Positions 11,684 to 22,890 of a stretch of 64,000 nt of DNA are shown piece after piece (position 1 is the stretch's first letter; every line of letters begins with the position of its first letter). This DNA comes from Neostapfia colusana (lineage: Eukaryota > Streptophyta > Magnoliopsida > Poales > Poaceae), in NCBI GenBank assembly GCA_030760725.1, contig JASWHV010000012.1:53351652-53415651 (forward strand), given 5' to 3'. Position numbers and translations under genes: made by a program. The notes beneath the pieces are model-generated. The model saw nothing but the letters and a program-made list of their open reading frames with translations. It searched no databases and was not told the origin of the DNA.

Positions 11684-12800
11684 GAGCCTCCCGCCGCCGC
11701 CCGCCCGCCGCCGCCCCAACCGCCCCCCCGGCCGCCGCCCCGGCCTGCCACCCGGCCGCCGCCCGCCAGGCGCCGCCCGGCCACCCCCCCGGCCGCCCCC
11801 CGGCCGCCGCCAGCCAGGCGCCGCCCCCCGCCCGCCAGCCGGCGCCCCGGCCGCCCACGACAGCCGGCGCCCCGGCCGCCACCCCGCCCGACAGGTGGAT
11901 AATTTCTTAGCTTTAGATGAATTGATATGCTTAGGTTTAATTATTGTCCATGTTTATTTGAATTGCTAGCTAGGTGTTTTTTTAATTGCTTAGAATTGAT
12001 AAGTTTGTTAACTACGGTAATTATGTTTGTTTAGATGATTTGTTAATTGCTTAGATGATTAATGCATATGAGTTAATAGTTTAATTGATTATTGTTTCGA
12101 TTGTTTGAGTGTTTAAAAGTACTATATGTATATAAATGGGCTTAGGGCCCGATACGACCCATTTAGTGGTAACATATACGTCTACAAAAGGACGATGTGA
12201 ACAACCTAGGCCGCCTCGCCCTACCCCCCCTCCCCCCCCCCCCCGCGGCGTTCGGCCTCCGATCCCCCATCCCCCTCCCCCCCCCTGCGGCTTAGCCAGC
12301 GCTCGGCCGTCGCCCGCCCGCCGCCGCCTCGGCCGCCCCCGCAAGCCGGCGCCCCGGCCTGCCACCCGGCCGCTGCCCGCCAGGCGCCGCCCGTCCGCCA
12401 CCCGGCCGCCTGGCCGCCGCCCCAGCGGCCGCAGCCCCGGCCGCCGCCCCTGCCGCCCCCCGCCCGCCAGCCGGCGCCCCGGCCGCCACCCGCCGCCCGC
12501 CCGCCCCCCCCCCCCCCCCCCCCCCCCCGAGGCTTAGCCAGCGCTCGGCCGTCGCCCGCCCGCCGCCGCCCCGGCCTCCTCCGCCGCGGGACTGTTGATC
12601 CGCCGGCACTCGTCGGCCTCCATTGACAGGCTGTCGCGGATCTGCCGGCGCTCAACCTCATACGAACGCAAGATCCTGTGCGCGGGTGCCGCCGCCGCCT
12701 CCCGGGTGTGCAAGCACCGCCGCCGTATTCACCTGCCTTACACCGGGATCTAAGGCGATGGGACGCCTTACGATCCCCAGGCGTCTTACCGCTTAAGCGA
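11684..12800 (+). other. GC-rich untranslated leader of CACTA with internal duplications
   Basis: Two very GC-rich, C-biased blocks (11684-11890 and 12200-12720) flank an AT-rich stretch (11900-12190) that looks like an intron; CAG|GTGGAT at 11889-11897 could be its donor. The blocks share sequence: the segment near 11741-11782 recurs near 12354-12393, and a 40-bp unit beginning GGCTTAGCCAGCG is at 12289 and again at 12531. Long C runs occur near 12223-12244 and 12507-12528. Proline- or glycine-rich open frames here are composition artefacts. Confidence 0.55.
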
Positions 12801-12910
12801 TGCCTTAACAACTATGGTTCTTTCCTTCTCTCTATTGTTCTTTCCTCTCTCTCTTTGAAATCACTCAAAAATGAAAGATTGACGTAAACCTTTACAATAT
12901 GCGTCACCCG

Positions 12911-12965
12911 TTTCGAACCAGCCCGTCTCACACGTGTTACGCATGTGAGGCGTGTAGGTTCGAAA
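12911..12965. repeat. Stem-loop 1 upstream of tnp2
   Basis: The arms TTTCGAACC (12911-12919) and GGTTCGAAA (12957-12965) are perfect, with an inner CTCACA/TGTGAG pair, giving a two-step hairpin about 320 bases before the transposase ATG. Confidence 0.75.
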
Positions 12966-12986
12966 TTGTCCCTTTTTGGACAGCCT

Positions 12987-13183
12987 AGGAGTGACCGAGA
13001 GGGTGTGCTTATAATGAGACGCGGGGTTTAGATTTGGACGTAGTTTCGACAGCGTCACCCTAATGTTCTCCGCTGCTCCATTTTTGGACGTGCAGTTGGA
13101 GAACAGCGGGGTTATGCTGCCGAAATTTCGTCTGAATCTAGACCTCGTGTCTTGTTATAAGCATGTTCGTCTCGGTCACTCTT
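12987..13183. repeat. Long imperfect hairpin upstream of tnp2
   Basis: The left arm (12987-13075) and right arm (13098-13183) are inverted copies with roughly three quarters of positions matching by eye. The loop is about 22 nt. Landmarks are gtgaccgaga against ctcggtcact and gtgcttataa against ttataagcat. It ends about 100 bp before the tnp2 ATG. It could be a fold-back MITE, a small-RNA precursor or a regulatory structure in the transcript leader. Confidence 0.7.
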
Positions 13184-13285
13184 GGGTGGGTTTAGGACCT
13201 ATCCTTTCCAATAGATATAGGTTCGTAATATAAATAAATAATAAACTAACTATAAATTCTTTGACTTAATACTGCAGAGTTAAAC

Positions 13286-16200
13286 ATGAGTGAAGACCGT
13301 AGTTGGATGTATACCGGTTGGAACAAGGCAACTGGTCACTCAGATGAGTGGTATGCCAGGACAGACAACTTTATTGATCGAGTGTTCTCGTTGTCTACGA
13401 CCGATAAAGTTCGTTGTCCATGTGCGAAATGCCGGAATACTAAGTTTTTGGACAAAACGACATTGTCATTACACTTGTGCAAAAACGGTTACATGCCATA
13501 TTATGAGGTCTGGAGTTTCCACGGTGAGTCTGCTCCTCGAGCCGTTCATGTAGATGATGATGATTGTCCGGGTGTTGATAGGATCGATGAGATGTTACAA
13601 GATATACAAACGGAGGATCCGCCCACAAATGAGGCAGACGCATTCTTTAATATCTTGAAAGCTTCTGAAGAGGTGTTGCATGATCATACTGAAATGACTC
13701 TTCTTACTTTCATGACCAGATTTATGGCAATCAAATCTAAGTATTTCTTCTCTAATAATTGCTACAATGATATGATGAAACTTATCAGCGATGCTCTTCC
13801 ACAACCTCATAAACTGCCCAAAGATATGTATCACTCAAAGAAATTACTATCTGGACTGGGTATGAAATATGAAAAAATTGACGTGTGTCCAGATAACTGC
13901 ATGCTATTTTGGAAAGAGCATGACAAAGAGAAGAATTGTTTAAAGTGTGGAAAATCGAGGTTTGTCGAAGTTGTCAATGACGATGGTGATAAAGTAATGA
14001 CAGAAGTTGCACATAAGCAATTGCGTTACTTGCCTGTGACACCTCGGTTGAAGCGGCTGTTTCTTTCTAAAAGATCTGCCAGACACATGAGATGGCACAA
14101 AGAAGGTGTGCGTGAGAACAAAGATGTGTTGACTCATCCGTCGGACGGTGATGCATGGAAGTCTTTGGACTCTTTTGATCCTGCTTTTGCTAGTGATGCG
14201 AGAAATGTTCGCATCGGGTTAGCGACGGATGGTTTTTCACCTTTCAGTACAAATGCCACACCATACTCCTGTTGGCCCGTCTTTGTTATTCCGTACAACC
14301 TACCACCTTCTCTTTGTATGAAGTACGAGTTTATGTTTCTTAGCCTCATTATACCAGGACCAGATCATCCGGGATCACGTATCAATGTGATGTTGAAACC
14401 ATTGATTGAAGAATTGAAAACGTTGTGGATTGGAGCTGAAGCTTATGACTGTTACAAGAAGCAGAAATTCAACCTTCGAGCTGCTTATTTGTGGTCTGTC
14501 CATGATTTCCCTGCGTACGGCATGTTTTCTGGATGGAGCACACATGTTCGTTTGTCGTGTCCCATATGTGCGTCTGACACAGAGTGTTTTCGACTTACAT
14601 ACGGTGGCAAGATAAGCTACTTTGATTGTCATAGGCGTTGGCTTCCTCGAAACCACCCATTCAGGCAACAGAGGAATGTCTTCAGAAAAGATACTGTTGT
14701 CACTAAGGAACCACCTAAACGCCTAAGCGAGTGTGAAGTATCCGATGTGTTGGACTCACTAGTCCCTGATGAAGCTCGCCCTGGATTCTTTGTAGGTTAC
14801 GGAAATGTTCACAACTGGACTCATGTATGTGGAGTTTGGGAGCTACCATATGTGAAGTCATTGATACTGATGCATAATATTGATGTAATGCATCAGGAGC
14901 GTAACATGGCCGAATGTATCATAAGCACGTGCATGGATATCACGGGCAAAACGAAAGACAACTTAAAGGCTCGAAAGGATTTGGCCGAGATTTGTAATCG
15001 ACCTACTCTTGAGCTCTCTGAAAGCGGTGGTAAGCCACGTGCTTCGACCTAATGAAAAGAAACAAGTTATGGAATGGTTGAAAACTTTAAAATTCCCAGA
15101 TGGTTATGCTGCTAGTCTGAGACGAGCCGTGAATGTTAAAACGGGAAAGCTCACTGGGTTGAAGAGTCATGACTATCATATAATAATGGAAAGACTCTTA
15201 CCTGTTATGTTTCGGGGATACCTGGATGATGCGGTGAGGAAGGTGTTAGCTGAGCTATCATTATTCTATAGGCAGTTATGTGCTAAAGAAATAACGAAAG
15301 ACATGATGGAGAAGTTAGAGAAGGAGATACCTGTACTTTTATGTAAGATGGAAAAAATATTTCCTCCTGGTTTCTTCAATCCAATGCAGCATCTTCTTAT
15401 ACATCTTCCATTCAAAGCAAAAGTTGGTGGTCCTGTGCACTATAGATGGATGTACCATATTGAAAGAGCTTTGAGATATTTGAAAACTATGGTTGGCAAC
15501 AGAGCAAGGGTTGAAGGGTGCATTGCCGAAGCATTTACTCTAAAGGAAGTAGGTTACTTTTCTAGTTTCTACTTTGCAGAGGAAAACAATGTCAATACTT
15601 CGGCAATGCGATACAATGTAGATGATGAACCACCAGTTAGTGATCTCTCTATTTTTGAATCGAGGGGAACTACTGTTGGCAGCAGCACATCATACGATTT
15701 TACTGAAGGAGAAAGGACTGCTGCTTTACTCTACATGTATGCTAATATCGATGGCATGGAGAAATATTTCGAGTAAGTGTTTCTCTTACATTTATGATGA
15801 TTATTGTATTTACCAATACATGTATGCTAATGTCGATGGCATGTGTTTTGTATGTACAGTGAGTTCCACAACCAAAACTGGAAACATAAGCATCAACCAA
15901 CGAGAAAGCAAGTAGAAACGATGCGATGGGCTGAAATTAATGGAGGGCCAAATTTCTTATCCTGGTTTCGAGCTTATGTATTAGCGAACACAGACATCCA
16001 TCAAGATTTACGACAACTATCTTATGGATTAGTGAAAGTTAGAAGCTATGGTCGATATGACGTAAATGGCTTCCGATTCCGTACAACTCAATTCGAAACT
16101 CTTCGTCCTCTCGCAGCAACATCAAATTGCGGAGTTGTGACGAGAGCAATCGACTCACAAGGGAAAGAAACCAATTACTATGGAATCATTAACAAAATTC

Positions 16201-16655
16201 TGGAATTTACTTTCGCTGGCAATAAAGAACTTCGAGTGGTATTCTTTGATTGTGATTGGTTTGATAACAATCATGGAACTCGAGAAAATCAATTTGGCAT
16301 GGTGGAAGTGAATCACAACGAACGCTTACGAGGTTTAGATACATACGTTCTTGCACATCAAGTGGAACAAGTGTATTATCTACCTTATCCATGTAAGAAG
16401 CTTAGCACTTGGTGGGTGGTATATAAAGTGAATCCTCGTGAGCGCTTGTATACTCCTGGAGATGATGGTTATCATGATAGTGGAGACATTGAAGAAGTTT
16501 ACCAAGACGAAGAGTTGCCAGACTCTTTTATAGTCGAGTCTGGTGCAGGACTCGATAACTTAGTAGGAGACGTTGCAGATGTAGAGACATCTACAATGCG
16601 AAAGCGGAAACGTAAACAGCTCAAGACGACAGATCGCGATGTTGATGAATTTTGA
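13286..16655 (+). CDS. CACTA transposase, tnp2/TNPD type, one frameshift
   Basis: This is the catalytic transposase of the CACTA element. It cuts at the terminal repeats together with the TNPA-type protein. The ATG at 13286 starts a Transposase-associated domain (residues about 1-75, with CPCAKC), then the tnp2 core with CPICASDTECFRL near residue 430 and HNIDVMHQERN near 530. The reading frame shifts by one around 15030-15050, after a GGKPRA block, and continues through a DUF4218-like part (LPVMFRGYLD, HLLIHLPFKAK, YRWMYHIERALRYLK). An intron with good sites (GTAAGT donor at 15773, AG at 15858-15859) joins in phase to exon 2 (15860-16655), which holds a DUF4216-like domain (FFDCDWFD, WWVVYKVNPRERL) and a basic C-terminal tail. 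The shift is the only defect seen; it could be a true mutation, a sequencing error or an unrecognised small intron. The 5' leader structure is not resolved. Confidence 0.9.
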
Positions 16656-16757
16656 AACTGATTACGAGTAATGTTCTTTTAAATGAAAGTGACATTAATT
16701 ATTGCTTACATTACTTTTGAAACTGATTAGGAGTAATTACTTTTTAAACTGATTAGG

Positions 16758-19189
16758 ATGTCGTCAAGCAAGGGTTCAAAGGGTTCAAAGGGGAAGAAGG
16801 CGCCGAGTGTGAGGGGTTTCCTCCCCTCGCAGGAGAGGGACGACTACTTCTACGGTTCCACTTACAGCGGGAGCAGACGCACTCAGCTGTTAAGTGCATG
16901 TCCAGAGTTGCGGGACAGGGTTGTCAGTTTGCAGCGTACAGAGGTAAATTTTTCTATAATGCACAAAATTATTAAAATCACTTTTTCAATTTAGCTTACT
17001 TACTTTACCATTGTAGTCTGATTCGGACTATGAGTCCGAGGCCAGAGCGGCACCTCAGGAGACGGGTACGCAGCACAGCGTGCCCTCGGGCAGCGAGCCC
17101 TCTGGTAGCCAGCCCTCCGGCAGCCACCCCCAGGGTAGTCTGCCCAGCGAGCCCGAGGGCACCCAGCCTGTGGACACGTCCGGTGACCAGCCTTCTGGGT
17201 CACCAGACATGGTGCCGCAGCGGAGAAGACGCACGAGGAGGAGTAACTTTGTTGGTCCTCCACCTATTCCTAGAGAGCCGGTAATTATTCGTCCGGTTGG
17301 AGACAGGTAACACATTACTAAAGTATTCATTTCTATTTGTTCTCAAAGACTATGATCTTACTTAATGACTTAACAAACAACTTTTTAGTTCTTGGGAGGA
17401 CCTCTCGTACGACGGGCAGAAACACCACAGGACGGTGAACGGTTGCATCGGGAACTTAGTGCGTCTGCACTACCCCGGTGCGATTGATGGACGTGCAGCT
17501 ACGTCGTGGGACGACTACGCGCGCGTTCCTTACCTGGAGAACGACAACCTACAGGGAGTCGTGTGGGCAGATTTTTGGGTAAGTAACTTTCATAAATATT
17601 TGAAGTTTCAATTCTTTATGTTCCTTCAAATATTAACTTGCGTATATGTCGAACTGTGTTGGCTTCCTACAGCTCAGGTACCGCCTTGAGGACCCGGCTG
17701 AGCAGATGGATCACGCCCGGTCCGTGTTCGAAGTAAACACTCGGAAGCTTGTTATGCAAATGCTTTCGAACGCTCGGAGTCAAGTAGTTAACGACTACTT
17801 AAAGCTCCACGACCACGAGGTTGGGTCGTTCAGAGACGCCTCCGACACGTACTTGACGGAGGAGCAATACGCAGAGGTAGGTTGCGTAATCTTTAAATTG
17901 TTCATATTAATATTGCTAAGTAACACCTAATGAACTACGCATGTGTGCAGGTTAGTGTCCCTTGGTTACAGGGACGAACTGAAGATTACCGAGCCCTTTG
18001 CAGGTATTGGGCTAGCGATGAGTTCATCGCTAAGTCCAAGAAGGCTCGAGATGCCAGAGGGAGCTCAGGGAAGCACGGTATGGGCATCCAAGGTTTTGTG
18101 CGAATGGCTAAACAGATGGTAAGTTTCTTGGTAGTTTTTATGATATTCATAATGTAGTATTGTTCGTACTAACATATGTTCACAGGAAAAGGAGACCGAC
18201 GTGCGACCGAGTGCTACTGCGGTCTATAGGAGAGGTCACGCTGACCCTTCTCAGCCGGAGCAATGTAGTCAGTACGCAGCGGAGCGCCTGGTAAGTTTCA
18301 TGACCTCTGAAATTATTTGACACTATATATGTTGTTGAACTTACACAATTTCATTGTTTTTTCAGACTAGGTATGGGCAAGAGGCTGTGAGGATACACGG
18401 CGAAGGGTTCGACTGGGAAAACTCCCCGAACATCGACCCTCAAGCCGCGTATGCAAGCGGAGGTGGAAAAGCACACGGAAGGTGAATTCATTTACTTTCA
18501 TTGTTTTCAATTCAAGATTATTTAATTTTACCTTGAATTGATTCCTTTTTTTAGGCTTGCTATATTCTCTGGAGTCGTCAACTCTAGGGAGGCACGACCT
18601 GCGAGAGGCAGCTCCTCGCAGTCTTCGGCTGCAGGCTCCTCCAGCCACCGTGTCACCGAGAGAGATCTCGAAGTCATGGCGCTTCGGGAGAGCTTGGCTC
18701 GGCAGGAGGAGGCCTTGGCGAGAGAGCGAGAGAACAACAGGGCTGCCATGGCGTACCATGCGTCCTATATGGCACAGATGCAAGCGGCAATGGAAGTAAG
18801 AAACATACAATTATAGTTTAATTACATTGCATTTCAATTAGTTTTGTAAATTGTAATGTTTGAAATGGCAGGCGCTAGCTCGACACCAAGGGCAGCAAAT
18901 CCAGATACCGTTGTGGAAGCCACCTCCGTTCGTGCTGGAGCTGTCGCCACCACAGGAGCAGTTTCCTGGAGTACAGGTATAAAAAGAAAGTTACATTAAG
19001 TGGAAGCCCCAACCGCTAAGAATCCTAATGAAACTAGAAAAACAATTGTAAACTTGTACATGTCACTTTGTTTCGCAGGGATCAGGGACGGAGGCTCAGA
19101 CTCCATCGCCACAGCTAAGGGCGCCAGGTTCACCGCGGCATGATGACGCCTTCGCTCCCGGAGGTAGTGGAGGGGCTAGTAATCTATAG
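16758..19189 (+). CDS. CACTA TNPA-type protein (Transposase_24), ten exons, intact
   Basis: I derive ten exons: 16758-16943, 17017-17306, 17389-17578, 17673-17876, 17951-18118, 18186-18290, 18366-18481, 18555-18795, 18872-18976 and 19079-19189 (TAG stop). All introns are 69-100 bases with GT-AG ends, and all joins keep phase, giving about 571 codons. The protein begins with a Ser/Gly/Lys-rich tail, then a low-complexity Pro/Ser/Gly segment and basic RRRRTRRS, and then the plant Transposase_24 (Ptta/En/Spm) region: WEDLSYDGQ, WLQGRTEDYRALCRYW, HGMGIQGFVRMAKQM. A coiled-coil-like stretch follows (RESLARQEEALARERENN). By analogy with maize TNPA it should bind the subterminal repeats. It lies about 100 bp after tnp2 on the same strand, as expected if both come from one spliced transcript. 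Conservation of every junction suggests recent activity. Confidence 0.9.
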
Positions 19190-19354
19190 ATTTGTGATTT
19201 TGTTTTCATTTGTGTCAGACTTTGTGATTGTCGATGTGTACTATTGCACTTTGTTGTGAATTTATATATCAAACTGTTTTTTTGTTGTCTTTGTATGTGT
19301 AGCTGGCCATCGAGCCAGGTTAGCCATTTTCTATTTTTTTAAAAAAAATGGAAA

Positions 19355-19772
19355 AGCTTATATACGACGGCCTGTATAATTTATATACAACGGCTGCTAT
19401 ACAGGGCCGTCGTATATAAGCCTAAATTATATACGACGGCGGGGCCAGGCTGTCGTATATAAGACCTTATATACGACAGCCAGGGCCCAGCGGCTGTCGT
19501 ATATAAGACCTTATATACGACAGCCGCTGGGCCCAGACGTCGTATATAAAGGCCCTGGTCCAGTGGGCCAAGTCCACTAAACCGGCCGTTGTATATAAGC
19601 GGCCGTCGTATATATACTGTTATATACGACGGACCGTCGTATATAACTATATATACGACAAATTATATACGACGGCCGCAAACCGTCGTATATAAACAAC
19701 TGCCGTCGTATATAAACTATATACGACGGCTTCGGCTTTATATACGACGGTTTTAGCCTTCGTATGTTGACA
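19355..19772. repeat. 3' subterminal repeats of CACTA
   Basis: Dense copies of TATATACGACGGC and its complement occur in both orientations up to the terminus, with the same motif family as the 5' array. Facing pairs can fold, for example around 19478-19525. Confidence 0.88.
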
Positions 19773-19787
19773 GGAATCCTGTAGTTT

Positions 19788-20801
19788 GTGATCTCTTGGC
19801 CATACACCGACGGTTGTGTACTGGTATAATGGAGGTTCTGCAGTCGCCGACGGGTGACGAAATCACAAACTTGTGGGTAAAGAGGTGCAAACTCTACAGA
19901 GTCTAAAACTATCATGATAGCCGAGTTTACGGTCACGAGCGCCTGGCCAACTTCCATGATTAGTTGGGATGGTTATTGGCTATGGTTATTGGTTATGGTT
20001 TTGGATGGTTTGGTTTTGGTTTTGTTTTCGGGACTGTTGAGTCCGGGTGATAAGATGGGTTGCATGACTGTTGAGTCATGACAACGAGGTTGGTCTCGGT
20101 GTGAGGCGAAACTGTTTATAAGACGAAATGGTAGCGAATACGAGATGGTATTCGTGAGATGGTAGCGAATACAAGAAGGTATTCGTGAGAAAGAATGAGG
20201 TTGATTAATGTTTGGTTGGGACATGGAAGGTAATAAACGTAAAGGAGGTATGATTGGTAATTTATTACATGTTGGGATTACATTCACTTAAAGATAAGTT
20301 GCTGTTTTATCATGGTTTTTAATAAATAACTTTGCTTTTCTGCAATGAGCTTTTTTTTATACCTACCTTGTTGTGAGCTACATATCATATTTTCCCGCAC
20401 ATGCTGAGTACATCATTATACTAAAACTTGCATTATTATTTCATAATCAGCAACAGGAGAAGATTACTATGAAGACCAAGTGGAGCATTAGGCGTGTAAT
20501 CTATCCTGAACCTTGCCTGTGGGGATGGAGTAGAGATGGAGCCACTGCTGCTTAGAATTGCTTCCGCATTAGTTAGAAGACTTCCGCTGCTAGAATAAAG
20601 ACTTCCGCTGTTAGACTAAGACTTCCGTTGTGAGCATGAGTCCAAGACTCATGAGACAATTTAATAAACTCTGTTATTCGTGGTCGTATATATTCTGAAA
20701 TTCAGTTTGTGGATGATGTGTATATGTGTGATGAACATCCTGGGCACACATATGCATCAGTTCTCGGTTCTATGGTTTTCCACCGAATTGAGGGCGTCAC
20801 A
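19788..20801 (+). repeat. 5' LTR of T1, second segment
   Basis: The LTR resumes after the CACTA insertion (gtgatctcttggcc) and ends GAGGGCGTCACA at 20801. It matches 27837-28848 of the 3' LTR closely. Confidence 0.92.
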
Positions 20802-20804
20802 AAT

Positions 20805-20817
20805 TGGTATCAGAGCC
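20805..20817 (+). other. Primer-binding site of T1 (initiator Met-tRNA)
   Basis: TGGTATCAGAGCC lies three bases after the LTR end. It is complementary to the plant initiator Met-tRNA 3' end. Confidence 0.92.
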
Positions 20818-21214
20818 ACGGGTTGACGGTAGGTTACATGCTTAGATGGATCACATATTGGTATCAGACACAGATTGGTAACTAAGCCACACTGACATAG
20901 GATGCAAGCCTAGGAAGGCCATAGTTGGATCACAGATTGGCAACACCCTAAGCCATATAGGACCCCCATTGAACAAGCCTTGAATAGGAGTTGTGTGAGC
21001 CCTTGTGATGATTGTTTGTGATTATGTGGTTAGTGCGAGTTGTGGGACGTCTCAACACGTTGTCCATATCCACACATAAGTAGAAAGAGATGTGAGATGC
21101 CTCGGCACTTATTCACATCCTCGTATGGGCTAATATATATAGTCCAATCCACCTTGATGCATATAGTTAGGGGGACCCATCTAACCTTCTATTCTATTTC
21201 GTTCTCTCTCACAG
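20818..21214 (+). other. T1 leader ending in a splice-acceptor-like site
   Basis: This non-coding leader lies between primer site and gag. Just before the ATG it reads gttctctctcacag, a pyrimidine tract plus AG typical of plant 3' splice sites. No extra ORF is present here, unlike T3. Confidence 0.6.
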
Positions 21215-22294
21215 ATGGTGAGAGGAAACGCTGGCCGGAGGAACATTCGTGAAAACCAAGAGGATGGCCATGATGAAGTTCCTGTTAACCCCGGAGCTGG
21301 TGAGGACAACCTGGAACAGTTGATGGCCATGCATAATCAACTTATGCAAACCATGATCCAAACTTTGGGTCAGTTGCAGGCCAACAACAACAACCCTGTT
21401 CTGGCACCACCGCCACCACCACCGCCGGCTCATAACAGACTGGGAGAGTTCATGAGGACTCGACCACCCACCTTTGCTCTAGCTAACGACCCCATGGAGG
21501 CCGACGACTGGTTGAAATCCATGGAGAAGAAGCTTGCCATAGTGCAGTGCGATGACCGAGAGAAGGTTCTTTTTGCGTCGCACCAACTCATGGGAGCTAC
21601 CGCTGACTGGTGGGATGCCCTATGTAACGCTCATGTCGACCCGGAGACGATCACTTGGACTGAGTTCAAGGAGAGTTTCCGCTCTCATTACATCCCTGCT
21701 GGTGTAATGATGCTCGAGAGACAGGAGTTTGAAGGTCTCCGCCGAGGACAGAGAAGCGTGAATGAGTATCTCAACAAGTTCACAAAACTGTCCCGGTATG
21801 CCCCCAAAGATGTCAACTCAGACCAGAGGAAGCAATACCTGTTCATGAGAGGATTGAACAATGAGATCCAGGTTCAGCTCCTCAACATTGACTACGTGAG
21901 CTTCCAGAAGATGGTTGACAAGGCTATAGTGGTTGAAAGCAAGATCCGAGAGATCGAGCGAGAGTGCAAGAGGAAGATGCCATACCAGGCTCAAGGGAGC
22001 AATGTACGACCTCGGTACATGCCCCCGGCCGCACCGCAGTATGGATCGACCGCTCCTGCATATCACCCTAGTCAGCAACCACATCAACGACCTGTTGCAC
22101 AAGCACCTCGTGTGCCTTTGCCTCCTGTGCCCCGACCCAACATGGGCGCTCCTGTTCAAAACCCCCGCCCCAACATACCTGCTGCCGTAGGCAACAGGGC
22201 ATGCTTTGCATGCGGGGAAACAGGACACTTCGCGAGCCAGTGCCCAAGGAGAGGCCCTGGACAGCAAGGCATTGTGCCCAAGCAGAACCTGTGA
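21215..22294 (+). pseudogene. T1 Gag (Retrotrans_gag plus zinc knuckle), stop at end
   Basis: The Gag capsid protein packages the RNA. The ATG at 21215 starts MVRGNAGRRN. A glutamine-rich helix and a polyproline run (residues about 66-74) lead into the Retrotrans_gag domain (ADDWLKSMEKKLAIVQC, WTEFKESFRSHYIP, about 95-240). A CCHC zinc knuckle (CFACGETGHFASQC) starts at residue 330. The frame stops at TGA 22292-22294, where T2 has an arginine codon, a C-to-T change typical of methylated DNA. The same frame then continues into protease, so gag and pol were one reading frame. Confidence 0.9.
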
Positions 22295-22890
22295 CCGAAC
22301 GGAGGGGACAATCAAGGAAACCGTGGACAGCAGAACTATGCTCGCGGCAACATGAACCATGTCTCTGCCGAGGAAGCACAACAGGCTGAGGACGTCGTAA
22401 TTGGTATGTTCCTTGCCAATTCCAACCCAGCCACCATCTTATTTGATTCTGGAGCATCACATTCCTTCATATCATCCAAGTATGTTGCCAAGCATAATCT
22501 ACCCATATCACACTTGAGTTGTACTATGTTGGTTAATTCTCCCGGTGGAGAGATGAGGACTAATATAGTATGTCCAAAAGTAAGCTTTAAAATAAGGGGG
22601 GTAGACTTCCTTGCCGATCTCATTGTCTTGGATTCCCAAGTGCTTGACATAATACTCGGGATGGATTGGTTAAGCAGGCACAACGGAGTAATCCAATGTG
22701 CTGAGAGGAACGTGCAATTCACAAACGAGCATGGTATCCGTGTCGAATTTGAGTCAGCCCAACAAACAACCGAAAGGGCAATTTTGAACCACGTCGACGG
22801 AGCAACACTGGACAGCATTCCAGTGTTTCATAAATTCACGGACGTGTTTCCAGAGGATCTTCCAGGTATGCCACCTGACGGGACATTGAG
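22295..22890 (+). pseudogene. T1 protease region
   Basis: This continues the gag frame. The aspartic protease active site LFDSGASHSF lies near 22439-22468, and the ILGMDWLSRHNG flap/C-terminal block near 22654-22690. A one-base deletion near 22880, in the PPDRD linker, shifts the frame into RT. Confidence 0.88.

Larger units (their letters stand above)
11335..19787 (+). mobile_element. Autonomous CACTA (En/Spm) DNA transposon, nearly intact
   Basis: About 8.45 kb sits in the T1 5' LTR and is absent from the 3' LTR. Termini read AAACTACAGGA and TCCTGTAGTTT, a slightly decayed CACTACAGGA type. Inside are subterminal repeats with a TACGACGGC core at both ends, a tnp2-type transposase gene and a Transposase_24 (TNPA-type) gene, the two-gene layout of En/Spm. 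The empty site in the 3' LTR reads ggctattttgtgatc. The exact ends are ambiguous because the termini merge with a T run: a TTT target duplication (11332-11334 and 19785-19787) is possible but shortens one inverted repeat. Confidence 0.93.

Noticed and set aside
11605..12811. Proline-rich or glycine-rich proteins encoded in the CACTA leader
   Set aside because: They follow from C-rich repeats in every frame, on both strands, without conserved domains.
12987..13183. Calling the hairpin a miR820-type microRNA
   Set aside because: I see no match to the miR820 sequence as I know it, and a hairpin alone does not establish a microRNA; reported only as a candidate structure.
11335..19787. PIF/Harbinger or Mutator identity for the DNA transposon
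   Set aside because: tnp2 and Transposase_24 genes, CACTACAGG-like ends and subterminal repeats are specific to CACTA/En-Spm.
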